Assembly: GCA_963752225.1 (NCBI GenBank)
Contig: CAVVXS010000009.1
Span: 372,001-436,000 of the forward strand
Direction of reading: 5' to 3'
DNA from: JBBROS01 sp963752225
GTDB taxonomy: Bacteria; Pseudomonadota; Alphaproteobacteria; Acetobacterales; Acetobacteraceae
DNA: 64,000 bases
Shown piece after piece: positions 44,375 to 52,803 of this stretch. The notes below the pieces were generated by a model that made no database searches, was not told the origin of the DNA, and worked only from the letters and a program-made list of their open reading frames with translations. Within the stretch, counting starts at the first letter, position 1. Every line of letters starts with the position of its first letter. The translations under genes were made by a program, and so were the position numbers.

Positions 44375-45517
44375 CTAGGCTGCCCGCCAGCCCTGCTGCT
44401 CGGCCCAGCCTTCCTGCAGGTTGGCGAAACGGGCCAGGGTGAGCGTGGACAGGTCGGCGCAGTGGCAGGCGCCGTCCGTCACAAGCTCCTGGATGGCATG
44501 GCCGCTGGCGGGCGACAGGCCGAAGCCAATCGACGACAGCGTTGCCAGCACGACGTTGGACGGGTCCGGCAGCCGGTCGATCACCGGGCGGCCATCGGGC
44601 GTGTTCTCGATGATGCCGCCCCAGCTGCGGATGATGCGCGCATGGCGGGCGCCGGGCAGCATGGCGGCGAGGCGCCCGGCGATGTTGCCCATCAGCGGCG
44701 TGCTCGAGCGCGGCGGCGCTGCCATGCCGTCGGTTTCGTCCAGCCACTCATGCGGCCCGCCGCCATAAGCGAGGTTGCCGCGCAAGGTCTGCCGCCCATA
44801 AAGCCCGTTGCCGTCGGCGCCGCCCAACGGCATCAGCGGCAGCGGTTCGGTCACGATCATTTCCGCCCGCGCCGACGCCACCGGCACGTGCACGCCGAGC
44901 ATCGCCGCGAGCTTCCCGGTTTGCGGCCCGGCGCACAGCACGAGCTGGTCGCAGCCGAACGTGCCGCGGTCGGTCTCGACCGCGGTGACCCGGCCCCCGG
45001 CCGTCTCGAAACCGAGCACGGTGGTGTGTTGCAGCAGCCGCCCGCCATGGTCCTGCATGGCCCAGGCATAGCCCTGCACGGTGCGGTGCGGGTTGGCATG
45101 GCCGCCGAAATGATGGTGGGTGGCGCCGTAGCACTCGCCGGCCAGCGGCACGAGCTCGCGCAATTGCTGCGCGTCCAGCCGCTCCGACGTGAAGCCGAGC
45201 CGGGCGCCGTTCGCGACCATGCGGTCGGTATCGGCGAACTGCTGCGCGTCCATCGCGATGCGAATGCGGCCGGAACAGAACTCGGTCGGGTAGCCCAGCA
45301 GCTCGTCCATCTGCGGCCACAGCCGCTGTTCTTCGGCAAATAACGGGCTGAAACCGTGCGTGCAGCCGCCGCCGTTGCGGCCCGACGCTTCCCAGGCGAC
45401 GATCCCTTTGTCGATCACCAGCACGTCGACGCCGGCGCGGGCCAGCCACCAGGCGGCGCTGAGCCCGGTCGCGCCGCCGCCGACGATGACGACCGCGGCG
45501 CCGGACGTCTCGCTCAC
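44375..45517 (-). CDS. FAD-dependent amine/amino-acid oxidase subunit (OoxB/DadA-like)
   Basis: 380 residues of the DAO family: FAD motif VVIVGGGATGLSAAWWLA (about 9-26), SGRNGGG (45-51) and the C-terminal GFGLSPASGHAIQELV. The GTG at 45517 overlaps the stop of the BFD-domain partner gene (GTGA), so the two are a coupled pair like the beta and alpha subunits of opine oxidase or D-hydroxyproline dehydrogenase. It would oxidise a secondary amine or imino acid and pass electrons on. Last gene of the catabolic operon. Confidence 0.87.
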   Translation of the reverse strand: MSETSGAAVVIVGGGATGLSAAWWLARAGVDVLVIDKGIVAWEASGRNGGGCTHGFSPLFAEEQRLWPQMDELLGYPTEFCSGRIRIAMDAQQFADTDRMVANGARLGFTSERLDAQQLRELVPLAGECYGATHHHFGGHANPHRTVQGYAWAMQDHGGRLLQHTTVLGFETAGGRVTAVETDRGTFGCDQLVLCAGPQTGKLAAMLGVHVPVASARAEMIVTEPLPLMPLGGADGNGLYGRQTLRGNLAYGGGPHEWLDETDGMAAPPRSSTPLMGNIAGRLAAMLPGARHARIIRSWGGIIENTPDGRPVIDRLPDPSNVVLATLSSIGFGLSPASGHAIQELVTDGACHCADLSTLTLARFANLQEGWAEQQGWRAA

Positions 45518-47124
45518 GCTTCGCTCTCCGCCTCGGGCGCCGCCGAGGGCGGAATGTCCCAATAGCCGCGGACCTGGCCGGGGATGCCGAACCAGATGTC
45601 CCAGTGCTCGGTCATCGCCGCCGGCTCCTCGACGGTTCCGACCAAGCCGAGCGGCAGCGGCCGCACCGGGGCGCGATAGGTGCCGAGCGGCACCTCGCTC
45701 AACGGCGCCTGGCCGCCGAGCGCCAGCAGCGCGCCCACCTGCTCGCGGCAGCGGCGGCCCTGGCACAGGCCCATGCCGGCGCGGGTCAGGCGCTTGACCT
45801 GGTCCGGGCTGGGCGGCCCGTTGCCGAGCAGCGCGGAAAGGTCGGGGTCGTTGCGCAGCGGGGTCGGCCACTTGAGGTAGGCGGGCGGCCGCACTTCCAG
45901 GATGTCGCGGGCGCCGACCGACTCGCATTGGCACACATGGGCGGCGCCGTCGGCGTCCACCACCGCCGCCTTCACCCAGCCCATCCGGTAGGCGGCGAAA
46001 TCGTAAGCGAGCGGGTCCGGGGTGCTGCTTCCCTCCTCGGCCGCGGCCGTGCCGATCGCATGGGCGGCGGCGCGCCGTCCCTCAGCCTCCGCGATGCCGC
46101 GGTCCAGCGTCTTGGCCGCCCACACTCCGGCGCAGTCGCCGGCCGCGTAGATCCCGGGGATCGATGTCGCCCCATGGGCGTCGGTCTCCGGCACATGCCC
46201 GCCCCGCTCCACGGCAAAAACGTTGCGGCAGCCGATGGCGTCCGTCAGCTCGATCACCGGCACCGCGCCGACCCCCAGCACCACGGTGTCGCAGGCGAGC
46301 AGCACTGCCTGGTTCGGAACCCGGCGCCCGTCGCCGTCCAGCGGCGCCAGGGTCACCGCCTCGACTCCGTCCTTGCCTTCGGCCCGGGCGACCACGTGGC
46401 CGGCGAACAGCGGCGCTTGCAGCTCATCCAGCAGCGACGCCGGGCCGATCGGCGCCGCCGCCTGCTCGACCACGGCGACGATCTCGACGCCGGCTCGCTG
46501 CATTGCCAACGCCGCCGACAGCGCTTCGGCCGACGTGCCCAGCACCACGGCGCGCCGCGCATCCAGCGCGCCGAGCCGGGCCAGCCGCTCGGCGGCGGTC
46601 GCCCCCATCACGCCGGGCAACTCCCAGCCGGGGAACGCCAGGCCCATGTCGCGCCGTCCGGTCGCCACCACGGCGGCGTCGAACCCCAGCATGGTCGATT
46701 GCGCCCCGTCCGACAGCCCGGCGACCTTGCCCGGCAGCCAGCCGACCGTGGCGCCGTTGGCGTAAAGCCCCCACACCACGGTGCCGAGCCGGACGTCCAC
46801 CCCGGCCTCGAAGGCCGCTTCCAGCATCGGCTCGCCGGCCACCAGCGCCTCGGTCATGGCACCGACGTTGCGCACGGCGCCGCTCATGCGCTGCCCCCAA
46901 TGCAGCGGGATGTCGTCGCCCATGGTCGCGGCCGGCACCGGGTTCTCGTCCACCAGCACCACCCGCTTGCCCGCTCCGGCCGCGTAGATCGCCGCGGCCA
47001 GGCCGGCCGGGCCGGCGCCCACCACCAGCAGGTCCGCGCGGTCGGCGAGCGTCAGCCCGGCATTGGCGGTGGAACGCGGGTCGCGGACGCCGCCGCTGAT
47101 CGGCGGCCTGCTTGAGCTCATCAT
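45514..47124 (-). CDS. FAD/NAD(P) oxidoreductase with BFD-like [2Fe-2S] domain (OoxA-like)
   Basis: 536 residues. FAD motif LLVVGAGPAGLAAAIYAAG (32-50), a second dinucleotide fold at about 192-220 (AVVLGTSAEA) and GIYAAGDCAG for the flavin tail. The C-terminal BFD-like domain has a CxC...CxxxxC iron-sulphur signature (Cys398, Cys400, Cys454, Cys459). This architecture belongs to the alpha subunits of opine oxidase, D-hydroxyproline dehydrogenase and HcnB. Its ATG overlaps the ABC ATPase stop (TGATG) and its TGA overlaps the partner oxidase. The separate small [2Fe-2S] subunit often found in such enzymes is not in this operon. Confidence 0.88.
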   Translation of the reverse strand: MMSSSRPPISGGVRDPRSTANAGLTLADRADLLVVGAGPAGLAAAIYAAGAGKRVVLVDENPVPAATMGDDIPLHWGQRMSGAVRNVGAMTEALVAGEPMLEAAFEAGVDVRLGTVVWGLYANGATVGWLPGKVAGLSDGAQSTMLGFDAAVVATGRRDMGLAFPGWELPGVMGATAAERLARLGALDARRAVVLGTSAEALSAALAMQRAGVEIVAVVEQAAAPIGPASLLDELQAPLFAGHVVARAEGKDGVEAVTLAPLDGDGRRVPNQAVLLACDTVVLGVGAVPVIELTDAIGCRNVFAVERGGHVPETDAHGATSIPGIYAAGDCAGVWAAKTLDRGIAEAEGRRAAAHAIGTAAAEEGSSTPDPLAYDFAAYRMGWVKAAVVDADGAAHVCQCESVGARDILEVRPPAYLKWPTPLRNDPDLSALLGNGPPSPDQVKRLTRAGMGLCQGRRCREQVGALLALGGQAPLSEVPLGTYRAPVRPLPLGLVGTVEEPAAMTEHWDIWFGIPGQVRGYWDIPPSAAPEAESEA

Positions 47125-49112
47125 CAGGCGGTGCTCCAACTGGCTTCGGGCGCCGGCGCGGCGCGGCGGCCCAGCTCGTTGCGGGGAATGTGGCAGCGGA
47201 TGGCGTGGCCATCCCGGTCGTCGTAGGGCGGCGGCTGCTGGTCGCAGATCGGCCCGATCTTGCGCGGGCAGCGGGTCGAGAACACGCAGCCGGCGGGCAG
47301 GTTGAGCGGGCTCGGAATCTCGCCCTCGAGCCGCACCCGCGGTCCCGGCGCACCCGGCACCGCCGACAGCAGCGCCTCGGTGTAGGGGTGGTGCGGCCCG
47401 TCGAACACCGCCTCGGCCGGCCCAACCTCCATGGTGCGGCCGAGGTAAAGCACGGCGATCTGGTCGGACAAATAGCGCACCACGCCCAGGTCGTGGCTGA
47501 TGAAGATGTAGCTGACGCCGGCCGATTTCTGCAGGTCCACCAGCAGGTTCAGGATCGACGCCTGCACCGACACGTCGAGCGCGGAGGTCGGCTCGTCGCA
47601 CACCACCACGCGCGGGTCGCCGGCAAAGGCGCGGGCGATGGCGACGCGCTGCTTGAGCCCGCCCGAGAGTTGGCGCGGCCGCATGCCGAGATGCGTCGGC
47701 GTCAACCGCACCGCCTCGATCAGGCTGCCGAGCCGGATTTCCAGCGCCGGGCCGGCCAGGCCGGCAAGCTTCGACAGCGAGCGAGCGACGAGATGCCGCA
47801 CCGTGTGCGAGCGGTTGAGCGCGGAGTCCGGGTTTTGGAACACCACCTGCAGCGCCTTGCGGTCGGCGCGCGACCTTGTCTTGGCGGTGCCGGGCAGCGG
47901 GTGGCCGTCGAGCTCGATCACGCTGCCGCTGTTGGGCGCGGTCAGGCCAAGCAGCAGCCGCGCGAGGGTCGTCTTGCCGCTTCCGCTTTCGCCGACCAGG
48001 CCGAGCGTCTGGCCTTCGCGCAAGGTCAGCGACACGTCCGACACCGCCCGCACCGGGCCGAAGCTTTTCGACACCCGGTCCGCCCGCAGCACCGGCCGCC
48101 CGGCCGTCTGCACCGGCGCCGGCGTCAACTTCGGCCGCACCCCGGGAATGCCGCGGGGGGCGATCGGGTAATGGCAGTAGGCGCGATGCCCGGCGCCGCC
48201 GCGCTCCGGCGGATCGACGGTGCGGCACACCGTGTCGGCGGCGTCGCAGCGCGGCGCGAACACGCAGCCGGGCGGCAACGGACCCGGCGCAGGCAGGGTG
48301 CCGGGAATCGACTCAAGCCGCCCGTCGCTCTTGCGCCGCCCCGCCACCGGCAGGCAGCCGAGCAAACGCGCCGTGTAATGGTGGATCGGCCGCGCCAGCA
48401 GCCCGGCGGCATCGCCTTCCTCGACCAGCTTGCCGGCATAGAGCACGCCGACCCGGTCGCACATGCGCTCGATCACGCCGAGGTTGTGGCTGATGAACAG
48501 CACCGCCGTGCCGGACTGCCGCCGCAGGGCCGCGATCAGGTCGAGCACCTCGGCTTCCACGGTGGCGTCGAGGCCGGTGGTCGGCTCGTCCAGGATCAGC
48601 AGCGCCGGGTCTTTGACGAGAGCCATCGCGATCACGACGCGCTGCTGCATGCCGCCCGAAAGCTGGTGCGGGTACGCCGTCATGACCCGGCCGGGGGCGG
48701 CGATCTGCACCCGCTGAAGCATCGCCTCGGCGTCGGGGCCGCCGGGGCGGCCGATCGCCTCGAACGCCTCATCGAGCTGGCGGCCCACGGTCAGCGACGG
48801 GTTCAGCGCCCGGCTCGCGTCCTGATACACCATCGACACCGTGCGCGCGCGCAACTGCCGCAATCCCTCGCGGTCCAGCCCGGCCACGTCCTCCCCGGCG
48901 ATCTTCACCGCACCGCCGGTGATGGCGCCTGTTCGGGGCAAGGCTCGCAAGGCGGCAAGCGCCACCGTGGACTTGCCGCAGCCGCTTTCGCCGACCAGGC
49001 CGTAGGTCTCGCCGGGCTCGATCCGCAACGACACGCCGCGCAGCACCTGCTGGCTGCTGCCGCGGCTGCGATAGGCGACCTGGAGGTCGCGCAGGTCGAG
49101 CGCCGGGGTCAG
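47124..49112 (-). CDS. Fused double ABC ATPase for peptide-type import (DppD-DppF)
   Basis: 662 residues containing two complete ABC modules. Walker A motifs are GESGCGKST (41-49) and GESGSGKTT (374-382); signatures are LSGGMQQR and LSGGLKQR; Walker B is LLILDEPTTG and VVVCDEPTSA. Each module ends in a Cys-rich oligopeptide-type tail (C283, C289, C296, C313 in the first). It powers the adjacent permeases. No ATG/GTG/TTG is in place: the best start is CTG 49112, overlapping the permease stop (CTGA) with GGGAG about 8 bases upstream; GTG 49199 is an alternative. Confidence 0.9.
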   Translation of the reverse strand: MTPALDLRDLQVAYRSRGSSQQVLRGVSLRIEPGETYGLVGESGCGKSTVALAALRALPRTGAITGGAVKIAGEDVAGLDREGLRQLRARTVSMVYQDASRALNPSLTVGRQLDEAFEAIGRPGGPDAEAMLQRVQIAAPGRVMTAYPHQLSGGMQQRVVIAMALVKDPALLILDEPTTGLDATVEAEVLDLIAALRRQSGTAVLFISHNLGVIERMCDRVGVLYAGKLVEEGDAAGLLARPIHHYTARLLGCLPVAGRRKSDGRLESIPGTLPAPGPLPPGCVFAPRCDAADTVCRTVDPPERGGAGHRAYCHYPIAPRGIPGVRPKLTPAPVQTAGRPVLRADRVSKSFGPVRAVSDVSLTLREGQTLGLVGESGSGKTTLARLLLGLTAPNSGSVIELDGHPLPGTAKTRSRADRKALQVVFQNPDSALNRSHTVRHLVARSLSKLAGLAGPALEIRLGSLIEAVRLTPTHLGMRPRQLSGGLKQRVAIARAFAGDPRVVVCDEPTSALDVSVQASILNLLVDLQKSAGVSYIFISHDLGVVRYLSDQIAVLYLGRTMEVGPAEAVFDGPHHPYTEALLSAVPGAPGPRVRLEGEIPSPLNLPAGCVFSTRCPRKIGPICDQQPPPYDDRDGHAIRCHIPRNELGRRAAPAPEASWSTA

Positions 49113-49978
49113 CGGAGCGCTCCCGCGATGCCGTCGGCGATGAGGTTGACGCCGACCACCAAGGAGGCGGTGGCGCCGGCTGCGAACGCCGCGGTCCACC
49201 AATAGCCGCCATTGATCATGCTGTAGTTCTCGGCGATCGACAGGCCCCAATCGGCCGAAGGCGGCTGGATGCCGAACCCGAGGAAGCTGAGCGAGGCGAC
49301 GGTGAAGATCGCGTAGCCGAGCCGCACCGTGGTCTCGACCAGCACCGCCGGCAGGACGTTCGGCAGGATCTCGGCGAACATGATGTGCAGCGCGCTTTCG
49401 CCGCGCAGCTCGGCCGCGGCGACGTAATCGAGCGAGCGCTCGGACAGCACCGCCGCGCGCACGGTGCGGGCGATCAGCGGCGTGAAGATCAGCCCGATGA
49501 CGGCGATGACGGTGGCGGAGGACGGTCCCAGCGCCACCAGCGCCACCAAGGCGACGATGATCAGCGGCAAGGCGAGCAGCACCTCGATCAGCCGCCCGAG
49601 CACCAGGTCCACAACGCCACCGGCATAGCCGGTCAGCAGCCCGAGCGAGGTGCCGAGCACGGTGGCGATGATCGTGGCCAAGGGGGCGATCGACAGGATC
49701 GGCCGGGCACCGACCACGACGCGGGAGAAGATGTCACGGCCGAGCTGATCGGTGCCGAACCAGTGCGACCAGGACGGCGGCTCGAGCGTGTTCATCATGT
49801 TGTCGGCGTAGGGGTCCTGCGGCACCACGGACGGGCCCAGCACGGCGCAGAGGATCCAGAACAGCACGATGGCGAGCCCGGTCAGGAACACGCCCGAATG
49901 GAGGATGAGCGACAGGCGGGTGCGCGGCGCACGCGGCACCGGCGGCGTGCTAGCCGCAGCAATGCCCGTAGCGCTCAC
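49109..49978 (-). CDS. ABC transporter permease (DppC type)
   Basis: 289 residues with about six membrane helices and the DppC/OppC signature: N-terminal GTDQLGRDIFSRVVVGAR and the EAA-like loop (DYVAAAELRGESALHIMFAEILPN, quoted in part). The GTG at 49978 overlaps the upstream permease stop (GTGA), and its own TGA overlaps the ATPase start. Forms the inner-membrane channel with the DppB-like partner. Confidence 0.93.
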   Translation of the reverse strand: MSATGIAAASTPPVPRAPRTRLSLILHSGVFLTGLAIVLFWILCAVLGPSVVPQDPYADNMMNTLEPPSWSHWFGTDQLGRDIFSRVVVGARPILSIAPLATIIATVLGTSLGLLTGYAGGVVDLVLGRLIEVLLALPLIIVALVALVALGPSSATVIAVIGLIFTPLIARTVRAAVLSERSLDYVAAAELRGESALHIMFAEILPNVLPAVLVETTVRLGYAIFTVASLSFLGFGIQPPSADWGLSIAENYSMINGGYWWTAAFAAGATASLVVGVNLIADGIAGALR

Positions 49979-50934
49979 CGCGCGACTCCCGCCCTAAGCC
50001 TCGGGTCGAGCACGCTGTAGAGCACGTCGGCGATCAGCGTTGCGAGGACGTAAACGGCGCCGACGGTCAGGATGCCGGCTTCCATCATCGGGAAGTCCTT
50101 GCCCCGCGCCGCGTTCAGGATAAGGCTGCCGACGCCCTGGTAGCGGAACAGCGCCTCCACCACCACGAGCCCGCCGATCATGCCGCCGAGCTGGGACGCG
50201 ATCACCGTGATGGTCGGCAGCAGCGCGTTGCGCAGCACATGCCGGACAATGACGGTGCGCCGCGGCAGGCCCTTCAGCACGGCGGTACGGGTATAGTCGG
50301 CGTCGAGCGCCTGGACGGTGCCGGCGCGAGCCATGCGGGCGATGTAGCCGAACAGCACGATCACCAGCGGCAAGGCCGGCAGGATCAGGTGCTGCAGCTG
50401 CTCCCATCCGCCGGTGCCGGGCCGGGTAGCGGCCGAGATCGGCAACCAGCGCAGCCACACGCCAATCACCAGGATCAGCACGATCGAGGATACGAATTCC
50501 GGAACCACCGTCAGCGACAGGCCGGCGATGCTGATCGCGCGATCCTGCCAGCGCCCGGCCCGGCTTGCGGCATAGACCCCGGCGCCGATCGACAGCGGCA
50601 CGACGATGACGAAGGTCACCGCGGCGAGCTTGAGCGAGTTGGACAGGGCGTTGCCGATGAATGGCGCCACCGGCGAGCGATACGAATAGGACTGCCCCAT
50701 GTCGCCCGTGACGAAGTGGGTGATCCACTCGTAATACTGCACCAGCGCCGGGCGGTCGGCGCCGAGTTGGTGGTTCAGCGACGCCACCGCGTCGGGGTCG
50801 GCGAGCGGGCCGAGGATGGCGCGGCCGACATCGCCGGGCAGCAGTTGCGCCCCGGCGAAGATCACCATGCTCAGCAGCAGCAGGGTGAGCAGCCCGGCCG
50901 CGAGGCGCCGCACCAGAGTGACGGCCAGCCCCAT
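49975..50934 (-). CDS. ABC transporter permease (DppB type)
   Basis: 319 residues. An N-terminal helix (LLTLLLLSMVIFAGAQLLPGD) carries the DppB PGD motif, followed by the large periplasmic loop and five helices; the EAA loop reads YTRTAVLKGLPRRTVIVRHV. The ATG at 50934 follows the binding-protein stop by 5 bases. Partner of the DppC-like permease. Confidence 0.93.
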   Translation of the reverse strand: MGLAVTLVRRLAAGLLTLLLLSMVIFAGAQLLPGDVGRAILGPLADPDAVASLNHQLGADRPALVQYYEWITHFVTGDMGQSYSYRSPVAPFIGNALSNSLKLAAVTFVIVVPLSIGAGVYAASRAGRWQDRAISIAGLSLTVVPEFVSSIVLILVIGVWLRWLPISAATRPGTGGWEQLQHLILPALPLVIVLFGYIARMARAGTVQALDADYTRTAVLKGLPRRTVIVRHVLRNALLPTITVIASQLGGMIGGLVVVEALFRYQGVGSLILNAARGKDFPMMEAGILTVGAVYVLATLIADVLYSVLDPRLRAGVAR

Positions 50935-50939
50935 CGCGT

Positions 50940-52607
50940 TCAGGCCACCGAGGCGTTGTGCAGAAAGAGCTGGGTGATCGCGGTGTTCTCGACGCCGGTC
51001 ACGGTCGGGCCGGTGGCGGTGATGTAATTGTAGAAATAGGCGAAGATGATCGGCGTCTGATCCAGCAGCAGGTTGCTGATCTTTCCGGCGTTGCTGCGCT
51101 GTACGCCGAGATCGGTGGCGGCCACGTAGTCGGCGACCAGCTTGTCGTATTCGGGGTTCTTGAAGTGCGCCGCGTTCCAGGCGCCGCCGCTGAGCAGGGG
51201 CGCGCCCAGGAGCACGTTGGGGATACCGCGATGACCGTAAACGGTGATGCCCATCTCGGAATCGAGCCAGTCCGAGGTGCCGGGCTTGACGTTGCCGTAA
51301 TAGGCGCCCTGGTCTTCGATCTTGAGGTTGAGCTTGATGCCGATCTGCGACACCGAGTTCTGGATCAGCACGGCGTAGTCGGGCAGCTCCTGGGTGCGCT
51401 CCAAGGTCAGCGTCGCCTCGAACCCCTTCTCCGCCCCGGCTTCGGCCATCAGCTTGCGGGCGAGTGCGACGTCCTTCTTGCGCTGCGGCACCGCCGGGTC
51501 GGCGGACGGGTACACGGGCGCGATCGGCGAGTCGTTGCCGACCTCGGCATTGCCGCGGAACAGCCCCGACACCAGCGCCGGCCGGTCGAGCGTCAGCGCC
51601 ATCGCCTGCCTTACCCGCTTGTCGGCGAATTTCGGCACGTCGGTCTTGATGTGCACCTGGCGGTGCGCCGAGGAGCGCAGCTTGATCAGCTTGACGTCGG
51701 GGTCGTTCAGCAGCCCCTGCGCGCCCTGCACCGCGACGGCGGCGATGATGTCCACCTGAGCGCCCTGGAGGGCCAGGATCTGCGGCTGCTGGTCCGCGTA
51801 GAAGGTGAACTCGGTGCGGGCCGGGAGCACCTTGCCGCCCCACCAATCGGGATTGCGCACGAAGCTGGCGCCGACGTTCGGCGTGAACCGCTCGAGCTTG
51901 AACGGGCCGGTGCCGATGAAAGTCTTCTCGAAGTCGCCGGAGTACTCCTCCGGCAGGATGATGGCGTTGTAGTTGTCCGACGAGACGAGATAGGGGAAGT
52001 TGCCGTTCGGCGCATCGAGGTGGAACGCCACCGTCAGGTCATCGACCTTTTTCGTGCCGCCGACCGACAGCACGCCGCGGAACGCCGACAGCGCGTTCGA
52101 GCCGTTCTTCGGGTTGGCCAAGCGGTCGATCGTCGCCACCACGTCGGCCGCGGTCATGGTCTTGCCGTTGTGGAACTTGACGCCGGGCCGCAGCGCGAAC
52201 GTCCAGACGCTCCCGTCGTCGTTGGGCTTCCACGACAGCGCGAGCGCCGGCCGCAAGGTGAGGTCCGGGGTGTCGCGGATCAGGAACTCGCCCGTCTGCA
52301 TCAGCATCAGCAACCCGCCGGCGTTCGCGGTCGAGACAGGCTCGATGGCGCCGGACGGGGTCGTGCTGGCAACACGGATGGTGGCGTCCGCCTTGCCCGC
52401 CGCCCGCGCCGGGCTTGCGGCCGGGAGGCCCAGCAGCGCGCTCAGCACGGGAAGGCCGATGCCGACCCGGGTGCCGTGGGCGAGAAAGGCCCGGCGGTTG
52501 AGCCGGCCGGCCAGGAACTCGTCGATGACGTGGTTCTCGAGCGGCCCGGTCCGCCGCCGCAGTTGCTCGAGCCGCAGCAGGTCCAGGGGGTTCGCGCCTC
52601 GGATCAT
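50940..52607 (-). CDS. ABC transporter solute-binding protein (family 5)
   Basis: 555 residues. Unusually long N-terminal region before a Tat-like motif (NRRAFLAHGTRVGIGLPVLS, Arg-Arg near residue 37-38) with cleavage after PARA. The mature part has family 5 features: ALRPGVKFHNGKTMTAADVV, FIGTGPFKLERF and the C-terminal lobes. GGGAG precedes the ATG. First transporter gene, with permeases and ATPase directly downstream; the operon context suggests it captures the amine, betaine or opine that the flanking oxidases attack. Confidence 0.91.
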   Translation of the reverse strand: MIRGANPLDLLRLEQLRRRTGPLENHVIDEFLAGRLNRRAFLAHGTRVGIGLPVLSALLGLPAASPARAAGKADATIRVASTTPSGAIEPVSTANAGGLLMLMQTGEFLIRDTPDLTLRPALALSWKPNDDGSVWTFALRPGVKFHNGKTMTAADVVATIDRLANPKNGSNALSAFRGVLSVGGTKKVDDLTVAFHLDAPNGNFPYLVSSDNYNAIILPEEYSGDFEKTFIGTGPFKLERFTPNVGASFVRNPDWWGGKVLPARTEFTFYADQQPQILALQGAQVDIIAAVAVQGAQGLLNDPDVKLIKLRSSAHRQVHIKTDVPKFADKRVRQAMALTLDRPALVSGLFRGNAEVGNDSPIAPVYPSADPAVPQRKKDVALARKLMAEAGAEKGFEATLTLERTQELPDYAVLIQNSVSQIGIKLNLKIEDQGAYYGNVKPGTSDWLDSEMGITVYGHRGIPNVLLGAPLLSGGAWNAAHFKNPEYDKLVADYVAATDLGVQRSNAGKISNLLLDQTPIIFAYFYNYITATGPTVTGVENTAITQLFLHNASVA

Positions 52608-52700
52608 CGTCTTGCTCCCGTCGGTTCCGCTAAGCCGTCGGCGGAATGGGGGAGCAAGAACGAGGCCAGGGCAAGTGGAATTGTCAGATTTGGTTCGCTC

Positions 52701-52738
52701 GAGCACGTCCCGAGCCAATCGGCTCGGGAGTAGTGCTC
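52701..52738. repeat. Interrupted stem-loop (GAGCAC/GTGCTC with CCCGAGCC/GGCTCGGG core)
   Basis: GAGCAC (52701-52706) pairs with GTGCTC (52733-52738), and inside it CCCGAGCC (52709-52716) pairs with GGCTCGGG (52721-52728) around AATC. It lies upstream of the binding-protein ATG and immediately before the larger hairpin at 52754-52803. REP-like or regulatory. Confidence 0.65.
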
Positions 52739-52753
52739 TAAAACTAAGTGGAT

Positions 52754-52803
52754 AGAGCAACTTAATCCGACCGAACTGATCCGGTTCGGTCGGATGTTGC
52801 TCT
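52754..52803. terminator. Long 20-bp stem-loop at the end of the Rieske gene
   Basis: AGAGCAAC (52754-52761) pairs with GTTGCTCT (52796-52803), and ATCCGACCGAAC (52765-52776) with GTTCGGTCGGAT (52784-52795); the only flaw is a 3-base bulge. It reaches into the Rieske stop codon. Likely a terminator, attenuator or 3' processing structure between the Rieske gene and the transporter operon. Confidence 0.72.

Noticed and set aside
44375..47124. Hydrogen cyanide synthase (hcnBC)
   Set aside because: The subunit architecture matches, but there is no hcnA-type small gene and the operon contains an ABC importer and a Rieske demethylase, which favours amine or opine catabolism.
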